A stretch of 64,000 bases of DNA, taken from the NCBI RefSeq assembly GCF_001455965.1, contig NZ_LKKO01000091.1:1-64000 (forward strand), written 5' to 3'. The stretch is from Methylobacterium sp. GXS13 (GTDB taxonomy: Bacteria > Pseudomonadota > Alphaproteobacteria > Rhizobiales > Beijerinckiaceae). A program made the translations under genes and the position numbers. The notes beneath the pieces were generated by a model. It made no database searches, had not been told where the DNA came from, and saw only the letters and a program-made list of their open reading frames with translations. This document shows, piece by piece, positions 1 through 7,925 of this stretch (within the stretch, counting starts at the first letter, position 1; each line of letters begins with the position of its first letter).

Positions 1-845
1 AGCACGCGGTGACGTTCGCGGGCGGGTTGGCGACGGAGGGCTACCGGCCGTTCGTGGCGATCTACTCGACCTTCCTGCAGCGGGCCTACGACCAGGTCGT
101 GCACGACGTGGCGCTGCAGAACCTGCCCGTGCGGTTCTGCCTGGACCGGGCCGGGCTGGTCGGCGCCGACGGGGCGACGCATGCCGGGGCGTTCGATCTG
201 GCGTATCTGTGCTGCCTGCCGAACATGACCGTGATGGCGGCGGCCGACGAGGCCGAGCTGGTGCACATGGTGGCGACCGCGCACGCGCATGACAGCGGCC
301 CGATCGCGCTGCGCTATCCGCGCGGCGAGGGCGTCGGCGTCGAGCTGCCGGAGCGAGGCGAGGTGCTGGCGATCGGCAAGGGCCGGATGGTGCGCCAGGA
401 CCCGGAGGCCCGGGTGGCGATCCTCAGCCTCGGCACGCGGCTGTCCGAGGCCCTGAAGGCGGCGGATGCGCTGTCCGAGCAGGGCGTGGCGATGACCGTG
501 GCGGATGCGCGCTTCGCCAAGCCGCTCGACGAGGCGCTGATCCTGGAGCTGGCGCAGAGCCACGAGGTGCTGATCACCATCGAGGAGGGCTCACGCGGCG
601 GGTTCGGGGCGATGGTGCTGCACCTGCTGTCCGAGCAGGGCGCGCTGGATGCGGGCCGGGTGCGTGTGCGGACGCTGACGCTGCCGGACACCTACCAGGA
701 CCACGACAGCCCGGAGAAGATGTACGCCGAGGCCGGGCTCGACGCCGCCACCATCGTCAAGACCGCGCTCGCGACGCTGCCGGCTTCCTCCGGTCAGGTC
801 GAGCAGGCGAGCAACGTGGTGAGCGTCCGCCGCCGCCCGCGCTGA
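1..845 (+). CDS. dxs: 1-deoxy-D-xylulose-5-phosphate synthase, C-terminal part (5' end outside window)
   Basis: DXS condenses pyruvate and glyceraldehyde-3-phosphate with thiamine diphosphate to start the MEP isoprenoid pathway in the cytoplasm. The visible ~280 residues start inside the transketolase pyrimidine-binding domain, in frame from base 3 (HAVTFAGGLATEGYRPFVAI), continue through the conserved DRAGLVGADGATHAG stretch, and end with the transketolase C-terminal domain (AILSLGTR, ITIEEGSRGGFG, PDTYQDHDSP). The N-terminal thiamine-binding half lies before the window, so the gene is cut by the edge and not broken. The C-terminal tail is basic (RRRPR). A 19-bp inverted repeat follows. Confidence 0.95.
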   Translation, partial: HAVTFAGGLATEGYRPFVAIYSTFLQRAYDQVVHDVALQNLPVRFCLDRAGLVGADGATHAGAFDLAYLCCLPNMTVMAAADEAELVHMVATAHAHDSGPIALRYPRGEGVGVELPERGEVLAIGKGRMVRQDPEARVAILSLGTRLSEALKAADALSEQGVAMTVADARFAKPLDEALILELAQSHEVLITIEEGSRGGFGAMVLHLLSEQGALDAGRVRVRTLTLPDTYQDHDSPEKMYAEAGLDAATIVKTALATLPASSGQVEQASNVVSVRRRPR

Positions 846-911
846 TCATTTTGATCGCGACGACCGTCCAACCCAAGTCCCTCAACCTGAGGCGGCGACG
901 CGCAGCGTAGC

Positions 912-963
912 CCTCGAAGGAGCCTGCCAGCTTTCTTGCGATCCCTGGCAGGCTCCTTCGAGG
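912..963. terminator. Large perfect inverted repeat after dxs
   Basis: CCTCGAAGGAGCCTGCCAG (912-930) and its exact reverse complement (945-963) form a 19-bp stem around a 14-nt loop, between the convergent dxs and tartrate dehydrogenase genes. There is no clear T-tract, so it may be a bidirectional terminator or a dispersed intergenic hairpin element, not a classical rho-independent terminator. Confidence 0.55.
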
Positions 964-1014
964 CCCGCTGGTGCCGGCTCCTCAGGATGAGGGGTGGATG
1001 GGAGGTCGGGGAAG

Positions 1015-2106
1015 CTACCCCAACGCCTCTGCCACGGCCTTCCCGCAGGCCTGCGTGTCGGCATTGCCGCCGAGGTCGCGCGTGCGCAGCGTCCGCTCGG
1101 ACAGCACCCGCTCGATCCCGCTGACGATCTCGCGGGCGGCTTCGTGCTCGCCGAGATGCTCCAGCATCATCGCGCCCGACCAGATCTGGCCGATCGGGTT
1201 GGCGATGCCCTGGCCGGCGATGTCGGGGGCGGAGCCGTGGACCGGCTCGAACACGGAAGGGTGCACCCGCTCCGGGTTGATGTTGCCGGACGGCGCGATG
1301 CCGATCGTCCCCGTGCAGGCGGGGCCCAGATCCGACAGGATGTCGCCGAACAGGTTCGAGGCAACGACCACGTCGAACCGGTCCGGGTTCAGCACGAAAT
1401 GCGCGGTCAGGATGTCGATGTGGTATTGGTCCCACCGCACATCCGGATAGCCCTCGGCCACCGCCTTCACGCGCTCGTCCCAGTACGGCATCGTGATCGA
1501 GATGCCGTTCGACTTCGTGGCCGAGGTCAGGTGCTTCTTCGGCCGGGTCTGGGCGAGCTCGAAGGCGAATTTCAGGATCCGGTCGACCCCGTGGCGGGTC
1601 ATGATCGTCTCCTGCAGGGCGAATTCCCGGTCGGTGCCGGCGAACATCCGGCCGCCGGCATTCGAGTACTCGCCCTCGGTGTTCTCCCGGACCACCCAGA
1701 AGTCGATATCGCCGGGCTTGCGGTCGGCCAGCGGGCACTTCACCCCGGGCATCAGCCGCACCGGGCGCAGGTTGGCGTACTGGTCGAATTCCCGCCGGAA
1801 CAGGATCAGCGAGCCCCACAGGGAGATGTGGTCGGGCACGCGCTCCGGCATCCCGACGGCGCCGAAATAGATCGCGTCGTGCGTCTCGATCTGCGGCTTC
1901 CAGTCCTCCGGCATCATCCGGCCGTGCTGCTCGTAATAGTCGCAGCTCGCGAAATCGAACCAGTCGAGCTGGAGCGCGAAGCCGTGGCGCCTGGCCGCCT
2001 GCTCGAGCACGCGCACGCCCTCGGGCACCACCTCCTTGCCGATGCCGTCGCCCGGAATCACCGCGATGCGGTAGCGGCGCTGCGAACTGCTGTCTTGACC
2101 GGCCAT
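1015..2106 (-). CDS. Tartrate dehydrogenase / D-malate dehydrogenase family protein (copy 1)
   Basis: A 363-residue member of the isocitrate/isopropylmalate dehydrogenase family, TtuC/DmlA branch, which oxidises and decarboxylates D-malate or tartrate with NAD+ and a divalent metal. It has the N-terminal VIPGDGIGKE loop, DYYEQHGRMMPED, VVRENTEGEYSNAGGR, the metal-binding DILSDLG, and the cofactor loop VHGSAPDIAGQGIANP. The ATG at 2106 is preferred because GAGAGG lies just upstream and the family's N-terminus begins there; the longer reading adds a non-conserved Pro-rich tail. A paralogue sits at 22910-23986 on the other side of the integrated element. Substrate is not decidable from sequence. 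Confidence 0.88.
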   Translation of the reverse strand: MAGQDSSSQRRYRIAVIPGDGIGKEVVPEGVRVLEQAARRHGFALQLDWFDFASCDYYEQHGRMMPEDWKPQIETHDAIYFGAVGMPERVPDHISLWGSLILFRREFDQYANLRPVRLMPGVKCPLADRKPGDIDFWVVRENTEGEYSNAGGRMFAGTDREFALQETIMTRHGVDRILKFAFELAQTRPKKHLTSATKSNGISITMPYWDERVKAVAEGYPDVRWDQYHIDILTAHFVLNPDRFDVVVASNLFGDILSDLGPACTGTIGIAPSGNINPERVHPSVFEPVHGSAPDIAGQGIANPIGQIWSGAMMLEHLGEHEAAREIVSGIERVLSERTLRTRDLGGNADTQACGKAVAEALG

Positions 2107-2207
2107 GGATCCTCTCGGGTGTCGCGTCGGGGGCTGCGTACCGGGCCTGGGTTGCACGGTGCCAGGGTGTTGCACGCGCTCCTGCGGTCAACACCCCATC
2201 CTGACAA

Positions 2208-4193
2208 TCACGCAGATTCGCCTGCCATCATCCGGCGCTGGCGGTCCAATTCCTCGCTGTAGCGCTTAAGCGTGTGGCTCTCGGTAAGGAGCCCCAGGAC
2301 CTGGCGGCTCTCGGCGCTCTGGACCACGGCGAGCGCCTCGCTCTCGCTGCGGTCGAAGGTGGCAGCCGCGTCCTTGGCGTTCATCTCGGGCGTCAGGAAC
2401 AGGTCGGCATGGTGCAGCAGGTCGGCCAGAACCGGCGCCGCGCCGGCCTCGGCGTCCCGGGCGGCGGCATGCGCCTCGGGGACGTTCACGATCCCGGCAT
2501 AGCGGCCCTTCGCATCCACGGCGACGACCCGGGAAGGCGAGCCCAGAGGGTGGGCGCGCAAGAAGGTCGGCAGCGGGGTGTCCACCACGACGGTGGCGGG
2601 ATCCCGACGCATCAGCCGGCCCACGGTCAGCGAGCGGATCCAGCCGACATCGTGGGGACTGCGGATGCTCTCGCCGCGCAGGTGAAAACGCCAGGTGGCG
2701 AAGGAGTAGCCGAAGATCTTCCGCACGGTCAGCGAGGAGGCGATCACCGCCGCCAGCACCACCCCGGTGATCGGCAGGCTGCCAGTGACCTCCAGCGCCA
2801 GGAACGTCATGGTCAGCGGGCCGCCGATGATCGCCACGGCGAGCGCGCTCATGCCGATCACCGCGTAGGCCAGCGGCGTGAGGCCGAAGCCTGCCATCGC
2901 GGGCAGGAACTCCGGCGCCACGACGGCGAACAGCTTGCCGGCGATCGCCCCGAGGAACAGCGAGGCGAAGAACAGGCCACCGCGGAATCCGGATCCGATG
3001 GAGATCGCCGTGGCGGTCGCCTTGGCGGCGAACAGCCCGGCCAGGACCGCGACGCCGTGGTCCTGGCCCTCGGCGGCGAAGTGCATGTGCAGGGCGCCGT
3101 GGCCGCCCGAGAGTACCTGCGGTGTCGCGATCAGCGCCAGCGCACCGACGCACAGCCCTCCCAAGGCGGGCCCGGCCGCCCGCGGCAGGCCGGAGGCCTG
3201 GACCAGCCGCTCGACCAGGGTGACGCCGCGCATGATCAGGATGCCGAGCAGGGCGCAGAGCAGCCCAAGGGCAAGGCTCGGCAGGATCTCCAGGCTGGTG
3301 ATGTGCGAGGTGGTGACCGCCTGCATGTCGCCGAGGTCGGCCAGCGGCTGCGTGTGGATCAGCGCGCGAGAGACCAAGTTGCCGCAGAGCGCCGCGACGA
3401 CCACCGGCGCCAGGGTGGCGATCGAGTAGGTGCCGATGATCAGCTCGAAGGCGTAGAACGCCCCGGCGAGCGGCGCCCCGAACCCCGCCGCGATGGCGCC
3501 GGCCGCCCCGCACCCGACCAGGGTCCGCAGGTCGCCCCGGCGCACCTCGAAGGCGATCCCGAGCCGGGAGGCGAGGCCAGACGCGAGCTGCGTATAGCCG
3601 GCTTCCAGTCCCACGGAGGCGCCGGAGCCGTTCGAGATCACGTTCTGGAGGGCGAGGTAGAGGCTGTCCCGCAGGGACATCCGACCGCCATGCAGTGCAT
3701 TCGCCTCGATCGGGTCGATGGCCGGACGCTTGCGCGGACCGCGGATGTAGTTGGCCGCGACGATCAGCAACCCGAGCAGGGCGCCGCCGAGACAGGGGCC
3801 GATCAGTAGGAGTGGCGGCGCCACGGCGTCGGCAGCGCTGAGCCGGGTCCCCGCGGGAAGGTGATAGAATGTCTCGCGCAAAGCCTGCGTCACCCAGGTC
3901 ATGGCCGACACCGCCAACCCGGCAACGCATCCCACCAAGGTCGCCAGCAGGACGAGACCGCCTTCGCTGCGCCGGACAAGGCTGCGCAACCGCCCGGGGG
4001 CCAGGAGGATCCGAGACCGGGTCCAGCGCCCGCGGGAGCGCGTGCCGGGCCGGGCAACGTTCCGGGCCGGGTTATGGGCCGCTCCCGCCTCGGAGGCCTG
4101 ACCCGAATTCTGGCTTCCGGTCGCGGCTGGTGCCGGCTGTCGCGCGCTCACATTCCGCCCCTCCGCCCCGCCCCGCCCCGGCTGGCGCCGCAT
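2208..4193 (-). CDS. ClC-family chloride channel/antiporter with C-terminal CBS region
   Basis: A 661-residue inner-membrane ClC protein, moving chloride by channel or Cl-/H+ exchange. After a ~75-residue basic, Pro/Ala-rich N-tail come about ten hydrophobic helices. ClC signatures are present but altered: GSGASVGLEAGYTQ around residue 190 (the usual GREGP becomes GLEAG, keeping the gating-position Glu), FGAPLAGAFYAFE, and GSGFRGGLFFASLFLG. The last ~130 residues look like a CBS pair (MRRDPATVVVDTPL, VVAVDAKGRYAGIV). A purine-rich AAGGAGAGG precedes the ATG at 4193. Whether it is a channel or an antiporter cannot be told. Confidence 0.9.
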   Translation of the reverse strand: MRRQPGRGGAEGRNVSARQPAPAATGSQNSGQASEAGAAHNPARNVARPGTRSRGRWTRSRILLAPGRLRSLVRRSEGGLVLLATLVGCVAGLAVSAMTWVTQALRETFYHLPAGTRLSAADAVAPPLLLIGPCLGGALLGLLIVAANYIRGPRKRPAIDPIEANALHGGRMSLRDSLYLALQNVISNGSGASVGLEAGYTQLASGLASRLGIAFEVRRGDLRTLVGCGAAGAIAAGFGAPLAGAFYAFELIIGTYSIATLAPVVVAALCGNLVSRALIHTQPLADLGDMQAVTTSHITSLEILPSLALGLLCALLGILIMRGVTLVERLVQASGLPRAAGPALGGLCVGALALIATPQVLSGGHGALHMHFAAEGQDHGVAVLAGLFAAKATATAISIGSGFRGGLFFASLFLGAIAGKLFAVVAPEFLPAMAGFGLTPLAYAVIGMSALAVAIIGGPLTMTFLALEVTGSLPITGVVLAAVIASSLTVRKIFGYSFATWRFHLRGESIRSPHDVGWIRSLTVGRLMRRDPATVVVDTPLPTFLRAHPLGSPSRVVAVDAKGRYAGIVNVPEAHAAARDAEAGAAPVLADLLHHADLFLTPEMNAKDAAATFDRSESEALAVVQSAESRQVLGLLTESHTLKRYSEELDRQRRMMAGESA

Positions 4194-4304
4194 GGTTTCA
4201 TCCTCTCCTTACGGAGCGAATCCGGCCTGCGTCCACCGACACCCCATCAAGCTGCACGGATCGGGTTGAAAACTGCCGCAGCCCACGATACACCGCCCGC
4301 CAGT

Positions 4305-4381
4305 GCCGCCGTAGCTCAGTTGGTTAGAGCACCAGATTGTGGATCTGGGGGTCCCCCGTTCGAGCCGGGGCGGTGGTACCA
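4305..4381 (+). tRNA. tRNA-His (GTG)
   Basis: Complete cloverleaf of 77 nt with encoded CCA. Acceptor GCCGCCG pairs with CGGTGGT, the anticodon loop is TTGTGGA (anticodon GTG), and the T-arm is CCCCG-TTCGAGC-CGGGG. Position 73 is A, the first pair is G1-U72, and the base before G1 is T, so the universal G at -1 is not encoded. This is the known alphaproteobacterial tRNA-His form. The 3' half from 4331 is the attachment core of the adjoining element. Confidence 0.96.
4331..4381 (+). repeat. attL core: 51-bp direct repeat, inside tRNA-His
   Basis: From the anticodon stem to the encoded CCA of the intact tRNA-His. It is identical over all 51 bases to 22641-22691; the bases on either side (c versus a before, ag versus tc after) differ, which fixes the ends. 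The tRNA upstream stays functional because the incoming DNA restores its 3' end. Confidence 0.93.
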
Positions 4382-4415
4382 AGACTTAGCTGGTTTTAGA
4401 CAGCTCGAAAGTGGA

Positions 4416-4458
4416 CCAGGGGTAACGCTGAGGGTAACAGCGACCCCTGGTTTTCTTT
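4416..4458 (+). terminator. Rho-independent terminator with embedded integrase arm-type repeats
   Basis: CCAGGGGT (4416-4423) pairs with ACCCCTGG (4443-4450), with an inner CGCTG/CAGCG stem, followed by TTTTCTTTT. It would end transcription from tRNA-His. The same stretch carries GGGTAAC twice (4420-4426, 4432-4438), the heptamer that recurs near the right end, so these bases may also be the left arm sites of the integrase. Confidence 0.75.
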
Positions 4459-4504
4459 TGTCCGCACGGCATGAGCCGCAGCAGCGCCAGCAACCGACAA
4501 CCTG

Positions 4505-4729
4505 TCAGTTGCTCAGCAGCACCGGCATCGGTGGTATCGCCGGCACGCCGCTGAGCGTTCGCGGGATCGGGCCCTGACCGACGGCGATCAGGGTCCGCAG
4601 AGCGCGGGTGGCGAGGTAATCCGCTTGGCGGAGGCCTTCCCTGGCCCGGCGCATGTCGTCACCGGCACGGCGAACCCGCCGCATCTGCCACCACGCCACC
4701 GCGGTGATAATCGGGCTGATCAGGTGCAT
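4505..4729 (-). CDS. Small element-borne protein, unknown function
   Basis: A 74-residue protein with a short hydrophobic N-terminus (MHLISPIITAVAWWQ), then a basic segment rich in Arg/Ala and a Pro-rich tail. It may be membrane-attached. It is the last gene of a four-gene leftward operon (5755 to 4505) in which every junction overlaps by a few bases, so it is probably translated by coupling with the gene before it. No family was recognised. Confidence 0.55.
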   Translation of the reverse strand: MHLISPIITAVAWWQMRRVRRAGDDMRRAREGLRQADYLATRALRTLIAVGQGPIPRTLSGVPAIPPMPVLLSN

Positions 4730-5136
4730 AGCTCGATCACCTCCTGCAGGACCGTGATCACCATCCTCTCAAGGTCGTCCGGCGCCTTGTTCATCGCCGG
4801 ATCCGTGAACGGGAATGTGTGAGCCAGGTAGTCCTGAAGGCAGAGACGGGCCTTGGCCTTCAGGTCAGCGGGATTGAGAGACGGCTCCGCTAAGGCGCGG
4901 TCCCAGACGGCATCGTACAGATCCATCTCTGCATCGAGCTTATCGTCGTCCCAATCCTCGGCTCGGCAACGAGGGGATATGCCGGCCCAGTGAGCGGTAG
5001 CCCACTCGCAAGCGTGGGCCAGATCGGACGGCCGCAGATCTAGGGGCGATCCGGAAGGGAGGGCCATGACGGCCCCACCTGTGATCGGAGCGGCGAGGAT
5101 GGCTGCGAGGGCGGCGCGGCGGGTGGAGGCGGCCAT
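4720..5136 (-). CDS. Unknown element protein with Ala-rich N-terminal segment
   Basis: A 138-residue protein. Residues 1-25 (RRAALAAILAAPITGGAVMA) resemble an export signal with twin Arg and a hydrophobic stretch; the rest is acidic and helical, with three Cys and several Trp. Third gene of the leftward operon, overlapping both neighbours. No recognisable domain. Confidence 0.6.
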   Translation of the reverse strand: MAASTRRAALAAILAAPITGGAVMALPSGSPLDLRPSDLAHACEWATAHWAGISPRCRAEDWDDDKLDAEMDLYDAVWDRALAEPSLNPADLKAKARLCLQDYLAHTFPFTDPAMNKAPDDLERMVITVLQEVIELCT

Positions 5137-5351
5137 TAGTTCTTACCTCTGACCATGTCGAAAGCCTCACGGCGGTTGGTGTCGAGGCGCTCGCCTATCT
5201 TCGACAGGACCTTGCTGATGACGAACACGTCCTCTGGGTCGATAGGATCCCCGGAACAGCCCATGCGGTTAAGCACGCTCGCCCAGCGTCGCAGATCCGT
5301 TGTGTCGTTTTCCATCCTATCGATGGCGTTCCAAGCGGGATGCCGGCTCAT
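5136..5351 (-). CDS. Small unknown element protein
   Basis: A 71-residue, mostly helical soluble protein (starts MSRHPAWNAIDRMENDTTD). The ATG at 5351 overlaps the stop of the preceding gene (5348-5350), which argues for this start over a longer reading. Its stop abuts the start of the next gene at 5136. Function unknown. Confidence 0.6.
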   Translation of the reverse strand: MSRHPAWNAIDRMENDTTDLRRWASVLNRMGCSGDPIDPEDVFVISKVLSKIGERLDTNRREAFDMVRGKN

Positions 5352-5755
5352 AACGACCTCCCGACATTGAAGCGGTGAGCGCCGCGGCCGGTCCACTCGG
5401 TGGCCGAGGCTTCCGGCTCCTCGGGCTCGCAATCTGCGTCGCCGTCGAGCGCATCTAATAAGGCCAGGTCCGCCTCGATACGGTCGGCGATCCGGCGGCG
5501 CAGCTCGCGGACGCGCTGGCGGTCGGCATCAGCGAAGAAGCTGGCCAGCCCGATCTGGATCTCGGCGATGGCCTGGTCGGCCGGATCAGTCTCACGGCAG
5601 GCCTTAATGGCCCGGGAGACGGGGCCCAGCTGCCGGCCGAGCCCCTGGCCTGCTAAGGGCCGCGAGCTGCGGTTGGCCTGAGCAAAACTGCTCAAACCCT
5701 TGTTGCCGGACTGGGGTAATAAGGGCGTGCGTGTGCTATGGGCGTGGCTAGCCAT
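5348..5755 (-). CDS. Unknown element protein, first gene of leftward operon
   Basis: A 135-residue protein with a Ser/Gln/Gly-rich, probably disordered first half, a central helical region (residues ~60-105, IAEIQIGLASFFADADRQR) and an acidic Glu/Asp run (DGDADCEPEEPEA). Its start faces the ribbon-helix-helix gene at 5869 across a 113-bp gap holding two palindromes, so the operon is likely repressed by that protein. No family recognised. Confidence 0.6.
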   Translation of the reverse strand: MASHAHSTRTPLLPQSGNKGLSSFAQANRSSRPLAGQGLGRQLGPVSRAIKACRETDPADQAIAEIQIGLASFFADADRQRVRELRRRIADRIEADLALLDALDGDADCEPEEPEASATEWTGRGAHRFNVGRSL

Positions 5756-5827
5756 GCCGCTCTCCTCAACAGAGTGGTGGGGTCAGGTCCGGTGCGGGAG
5801 CTTCCACCTTCCCGCCGGACCGTCATT

Positions 5828-5869
5828 GTGGTACCACTAGGCGTGAGGCACGTCAACTATGGTACCACA
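5828..5869. promoter_or_regulatory. Twin TGGTACCA palindromes, likely operator
   Basis: GTGGTACCAC at 5828-5837 is a perfect 10-bp palindrome. The same core TGGTACCA (in ATGGTACCAC) recurs at 5859-5868, 32 bp away centre to centre, about three helical turns on one DNA face. The second copy touches the ATG of the regulator gene at 5869, and the divergent operon starts at 5755. This is the arrangement expected for autorepression by a ribbon-helix-helix dimer. Confidence 0.6.
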
Positions 5870-6078
5870 TGCGCACGGGTAGAACCCGCGGGAAGCAGAC
5901 CGGCATTCAGATCCAAGTGCGGGTGCAGCCTGAACAGGTCGCCCCCCTCGACGCTTGGATTGCCGATCAGCCTGATCCGAAGCCAACCCGTCCGGAGGCG
6001 ATCCGGTACGCTCTCACTGACTGGCTCACCGGCCAGGGCTACGTGAGGCACCGCGAGGATCCTGAGGGGGCGAACTGA
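5869..6078 (+). CDS. Ribbon-helix-helix family transcriptional regulator
   Basis: A 69-residue protein whose layout matches Arc/MetJ-type ribbon-helix-helix proteins: a basic tail, a strand with alternating residues (GIQIQVRVQP), a helix (EQVAPLDAWIADQ) and a second helix with the typical TRPEAIRYALTDWL. Such proteins bind short palindromes as dimer arrays. Twin palindromes lie directly upstream, the second overlapping the start, and no Shine-Dalgarno sequence is visible, so the message may be leaderless. It could be the element's repressor or an antitoxin; no toxin is next to it. Confidence 0.7.
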   Translation: MRTGRTRGKQTGIQIQVRVQPEQVAPLDAWIADQPDPKPTRPEAIRYALTDWLTGQGYVRHREDPEGAN

Positions 6079-6139
6079 CATTCTCGCCCAGCGTTGCAGC
6101 GCTGATGTCGCGTGGCGCGGCGTCCATTTTGGAAACCTG

Positions 6140-6373
6140 ATGCCCTACACCCTTCAGCGCCTCGCCCCGGGCAGCTTCGATCTCATTCTCGACGGCAAGG
6201 TCGTCGGCAGCCTCGTGCGAGACGTGTCCGAGGACGGCCGAGAGGGCGACTGGATGGCTGAGACGCTAGAGGACAGCCCACCCTTCCCGCCGCCGTTCGA
6301 GCGCGGGCAGCACGCATTCCCGACACTGTTGGGAGCTGCGAAGTGGCTCGACGCGACTGTGCCCGATCTCTGA
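6140..6373 (+). CDS. Small unknown protein
   Basis: A 77-residue acidic protein (MPYTLQRLAPGSFDLILDGKVVGSLVRD) with a beta-rich first half, ending in a helical segment (FPTLLGAAKWLDATVPDL). GGAAACC lies shortly before the ATG. It stands alone between the regulator and the tRNA. No domain recognised. Confidence 0.55.
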   Translation: MPYTLQRLAPGSFDLILDGKVVGSLVRDVSEDGREGDWMAETLEDSPPFPPPFERGQHAFPTLLGAAKWLDATVPDL

Positions 6374-6415
6374 CTGGAATCCGCTGGCGTCATCTTCATT
6401 GAGGAGAACGGCGAG

Positions 6416-6491
6416 GGGCCTGTAACTTAATGGTTAGAGCCGACCGCTCATAACGGTCTGGTTGCAGGTTTTAGTCCTGCCGGGCCCACCA
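6416..6491 (+). tRNA. tRNA with anticodon CAT (Met or Ile2), atypical T-loop
   Basis: A 76-nt cloverleaf with encoded CCA: acceptor GGGCCTG with CGGGCCC, anticodon stem GACCG/CGGTC around CTCATAA, T-stem GCAGG/CCTGC. The D-stem holds only three pairs, one of them a wobble, and the T-loop is TTTTAGT in place of the usual TTCGANT, losing C56. The G1-C72 pair argues against an initiator; it is elongator Met or an Ile tRNA that would need lysidine. Phage-borne tRNAs are often this divergent. It could be decayed. Confidence 0.75.
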
Positions 6492-6602
6492 GCTAGCAAG
6501 CTATCCCTGGAGACGCTCGCTCCATCTACATTGAGGTGAAGGCGAATGACGGGAAGCGCCGCTGATCAGAGCGAGCAGCTGCAACGATTTAACCTAGAGA
6601 AA

Positions 6603-7925
6603 TCAAGCAACTTCTAGCATGCCAGCGATGCGTTGGAAAAGTTTTATACAAAGTTCGCGTGGAAAAGCGGTGCTTCCAGTCAGATATGCCGCCGCCTCGC
6701 TAGCTAGATCCTTCTTTCGAATAGATATTCCGTTCATTTCCACATTGTCGCTACCAGATATCGCAATTCGTTGCGCTTCATCTAAGCTACACATAAACTT
6801 TTCAGCAAGGAATTCAGAAGGGTAAAGATATTCTATTCCATTATTTTCCCATATTATGATGTTTTCTCTACTAACTCCTAATGCTGCGAGCTGCTCTGAA
6901 TTAGACTTGTTGTGCACACTATCTAGAACAACTAGGGTTCTTCCGCTATATGCACTGCGTGCCAGTCCTCCGATCATAAGCCCCAATTCTCTTATGCGAG
7001 ATACTACATCGCCTCTTGCCTCAACAACAAGAACACGATGCTGGGGAAAACTTATCTTGATCGCCGCGGACAGGAACTCATGATCGGTTTTGCCTTCGAC
7101 GACAACGATCGCTGAAGGCAGCCAAAAATTTTCCAGACTTTCGCCTATAAATCTGAATTGAAGATCTTGAAGTTGCTGCAAGGAAGAGACATTCTCAACC
7201 GTTATTGTATTTCCCACGCGCGATATGCGGTAGTTATTTGATATAATATTCCGATCTAGGAAAATGTGCGAGTGCGTAGCAATCATCACCGCTTCAAGGT
7301 GTGGAAAGAACCCTTTCCGTACTGATTTATCAGATAATAATTTAAACAGTTTTTGCTGAGTTTCCGGTGAAAGGCCGAGCTCCGGCTCATCAATAGCAAT
7401 TCGATTGATCCTCTTATCAGCTAGATCGCAGACAATTCGCAATATGAGTCTGCTTCCTGTGCTTGCTTGATCTAGGCGCTTCCCATCTATGAAAACCAAA
7501 TTATCTGACAACGAATTATTTGGATCATGTTTTCGAATTTCAAACGAAGATCCTAAAATGTAATTAGAAACGGCAAATATATGATTTCGCTGGTCATCCG
7601 ATATCAATCGCAGATATTGCCCCAAGTCGTAATAAATACCGTCAACGTTCGTGCTTTCGCGGAGGTAAGACAAATTTGGTTTTTCACCCAAATCTGATGG
7701 AGCGCCAGCGGTGGGGTTGAGATTCGTCCCATGCACAAACCTATTAACCGGCAGAATGCCAGCCTCAGTCCTATAGCATTCATAGAGAGCTTTAAGCAGC
7801 AGCGACTTACCGCAATTGTTTTTTCCCGAAAATACTACATAGTGCTTATTTTTAATATGCTCAGCAATAAGATTGTGAGATGGGTTGAAATTTGCAAACG
7901 GGATCTCCGGTATGTGCAGGGGCAT
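6603..7925 (-). CDS. OLD-family ATPase with TOPRIM-like domain (probable anti-phage protein)
   Basis: A 440-residue protein with an ABC/SMC-like ATPase half: Walker A GKNNCGKS (34-41), a signature-like stretch ASTGSRL (154-160), Walker B IAIDE (176-180) and the switch His in ATHSH (216-220). A TOPRIM-like half follows: VVVEGKTD (274-281) and VVLDSVHNK (332-340). The usual TOPRIM Asp-x-Asp is not obvious after D335, so nuclease activity is uncertain. OLD proteins and relatives in phage P2, retrons and Gabija block other phages. The gene is clearly AT-richer than everything around it, a sign of separate acquisition. The ATG at 7925 starts just before the conserved N-terminus; a reading from 8345 adds 140 unrelated residues. 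Confidence 0.82.
   Translation of the reverse strand: MPLHIPEIPFANFNPSHNLIAEHIKNKHYVVFSGKNNCGKSLLLKALYECYRTEAGILPVNRFVHGTNLNPTAGAPSDLGEKPNLSYLRESTNVDGIYYDLGQYLRLISDDQRNHIFAVSNYILGSSFEIRKHDPNNSLSDNLVFIDGKRLDQASTGSRLILRIVCDLADKRINRIAIDEPELGLSPETQQKLFKLLSDKSVRKGFFPHLEAVMIATHSHIFLDRNIISNNYRISRVGNTITVENVSSLQQLQDLQFRFIGESLENFWLPSAIVVVEGKTDHEFLSAAIKISFPQHRVLVVEARGDVVSRIRELGLMIGGLARSAYSGRTLVVLDSVHNKSNSEQLAALGVSRENIIIWENNGIEYLYPSEFLAEKFMCSLDEAQRIAISGSDNVEMNGISIRKKDLASEAAAYLTGSTAFPRELCIKLFQRIAGMLEVA

Noticed and set aside
994..2262. 422-codon plus-strand frame opposite the tartrate dehydrogenase
   Set aside because: No domain, His/Arg/Gly-heavy antisense composition; the minus-strand gene is clear.
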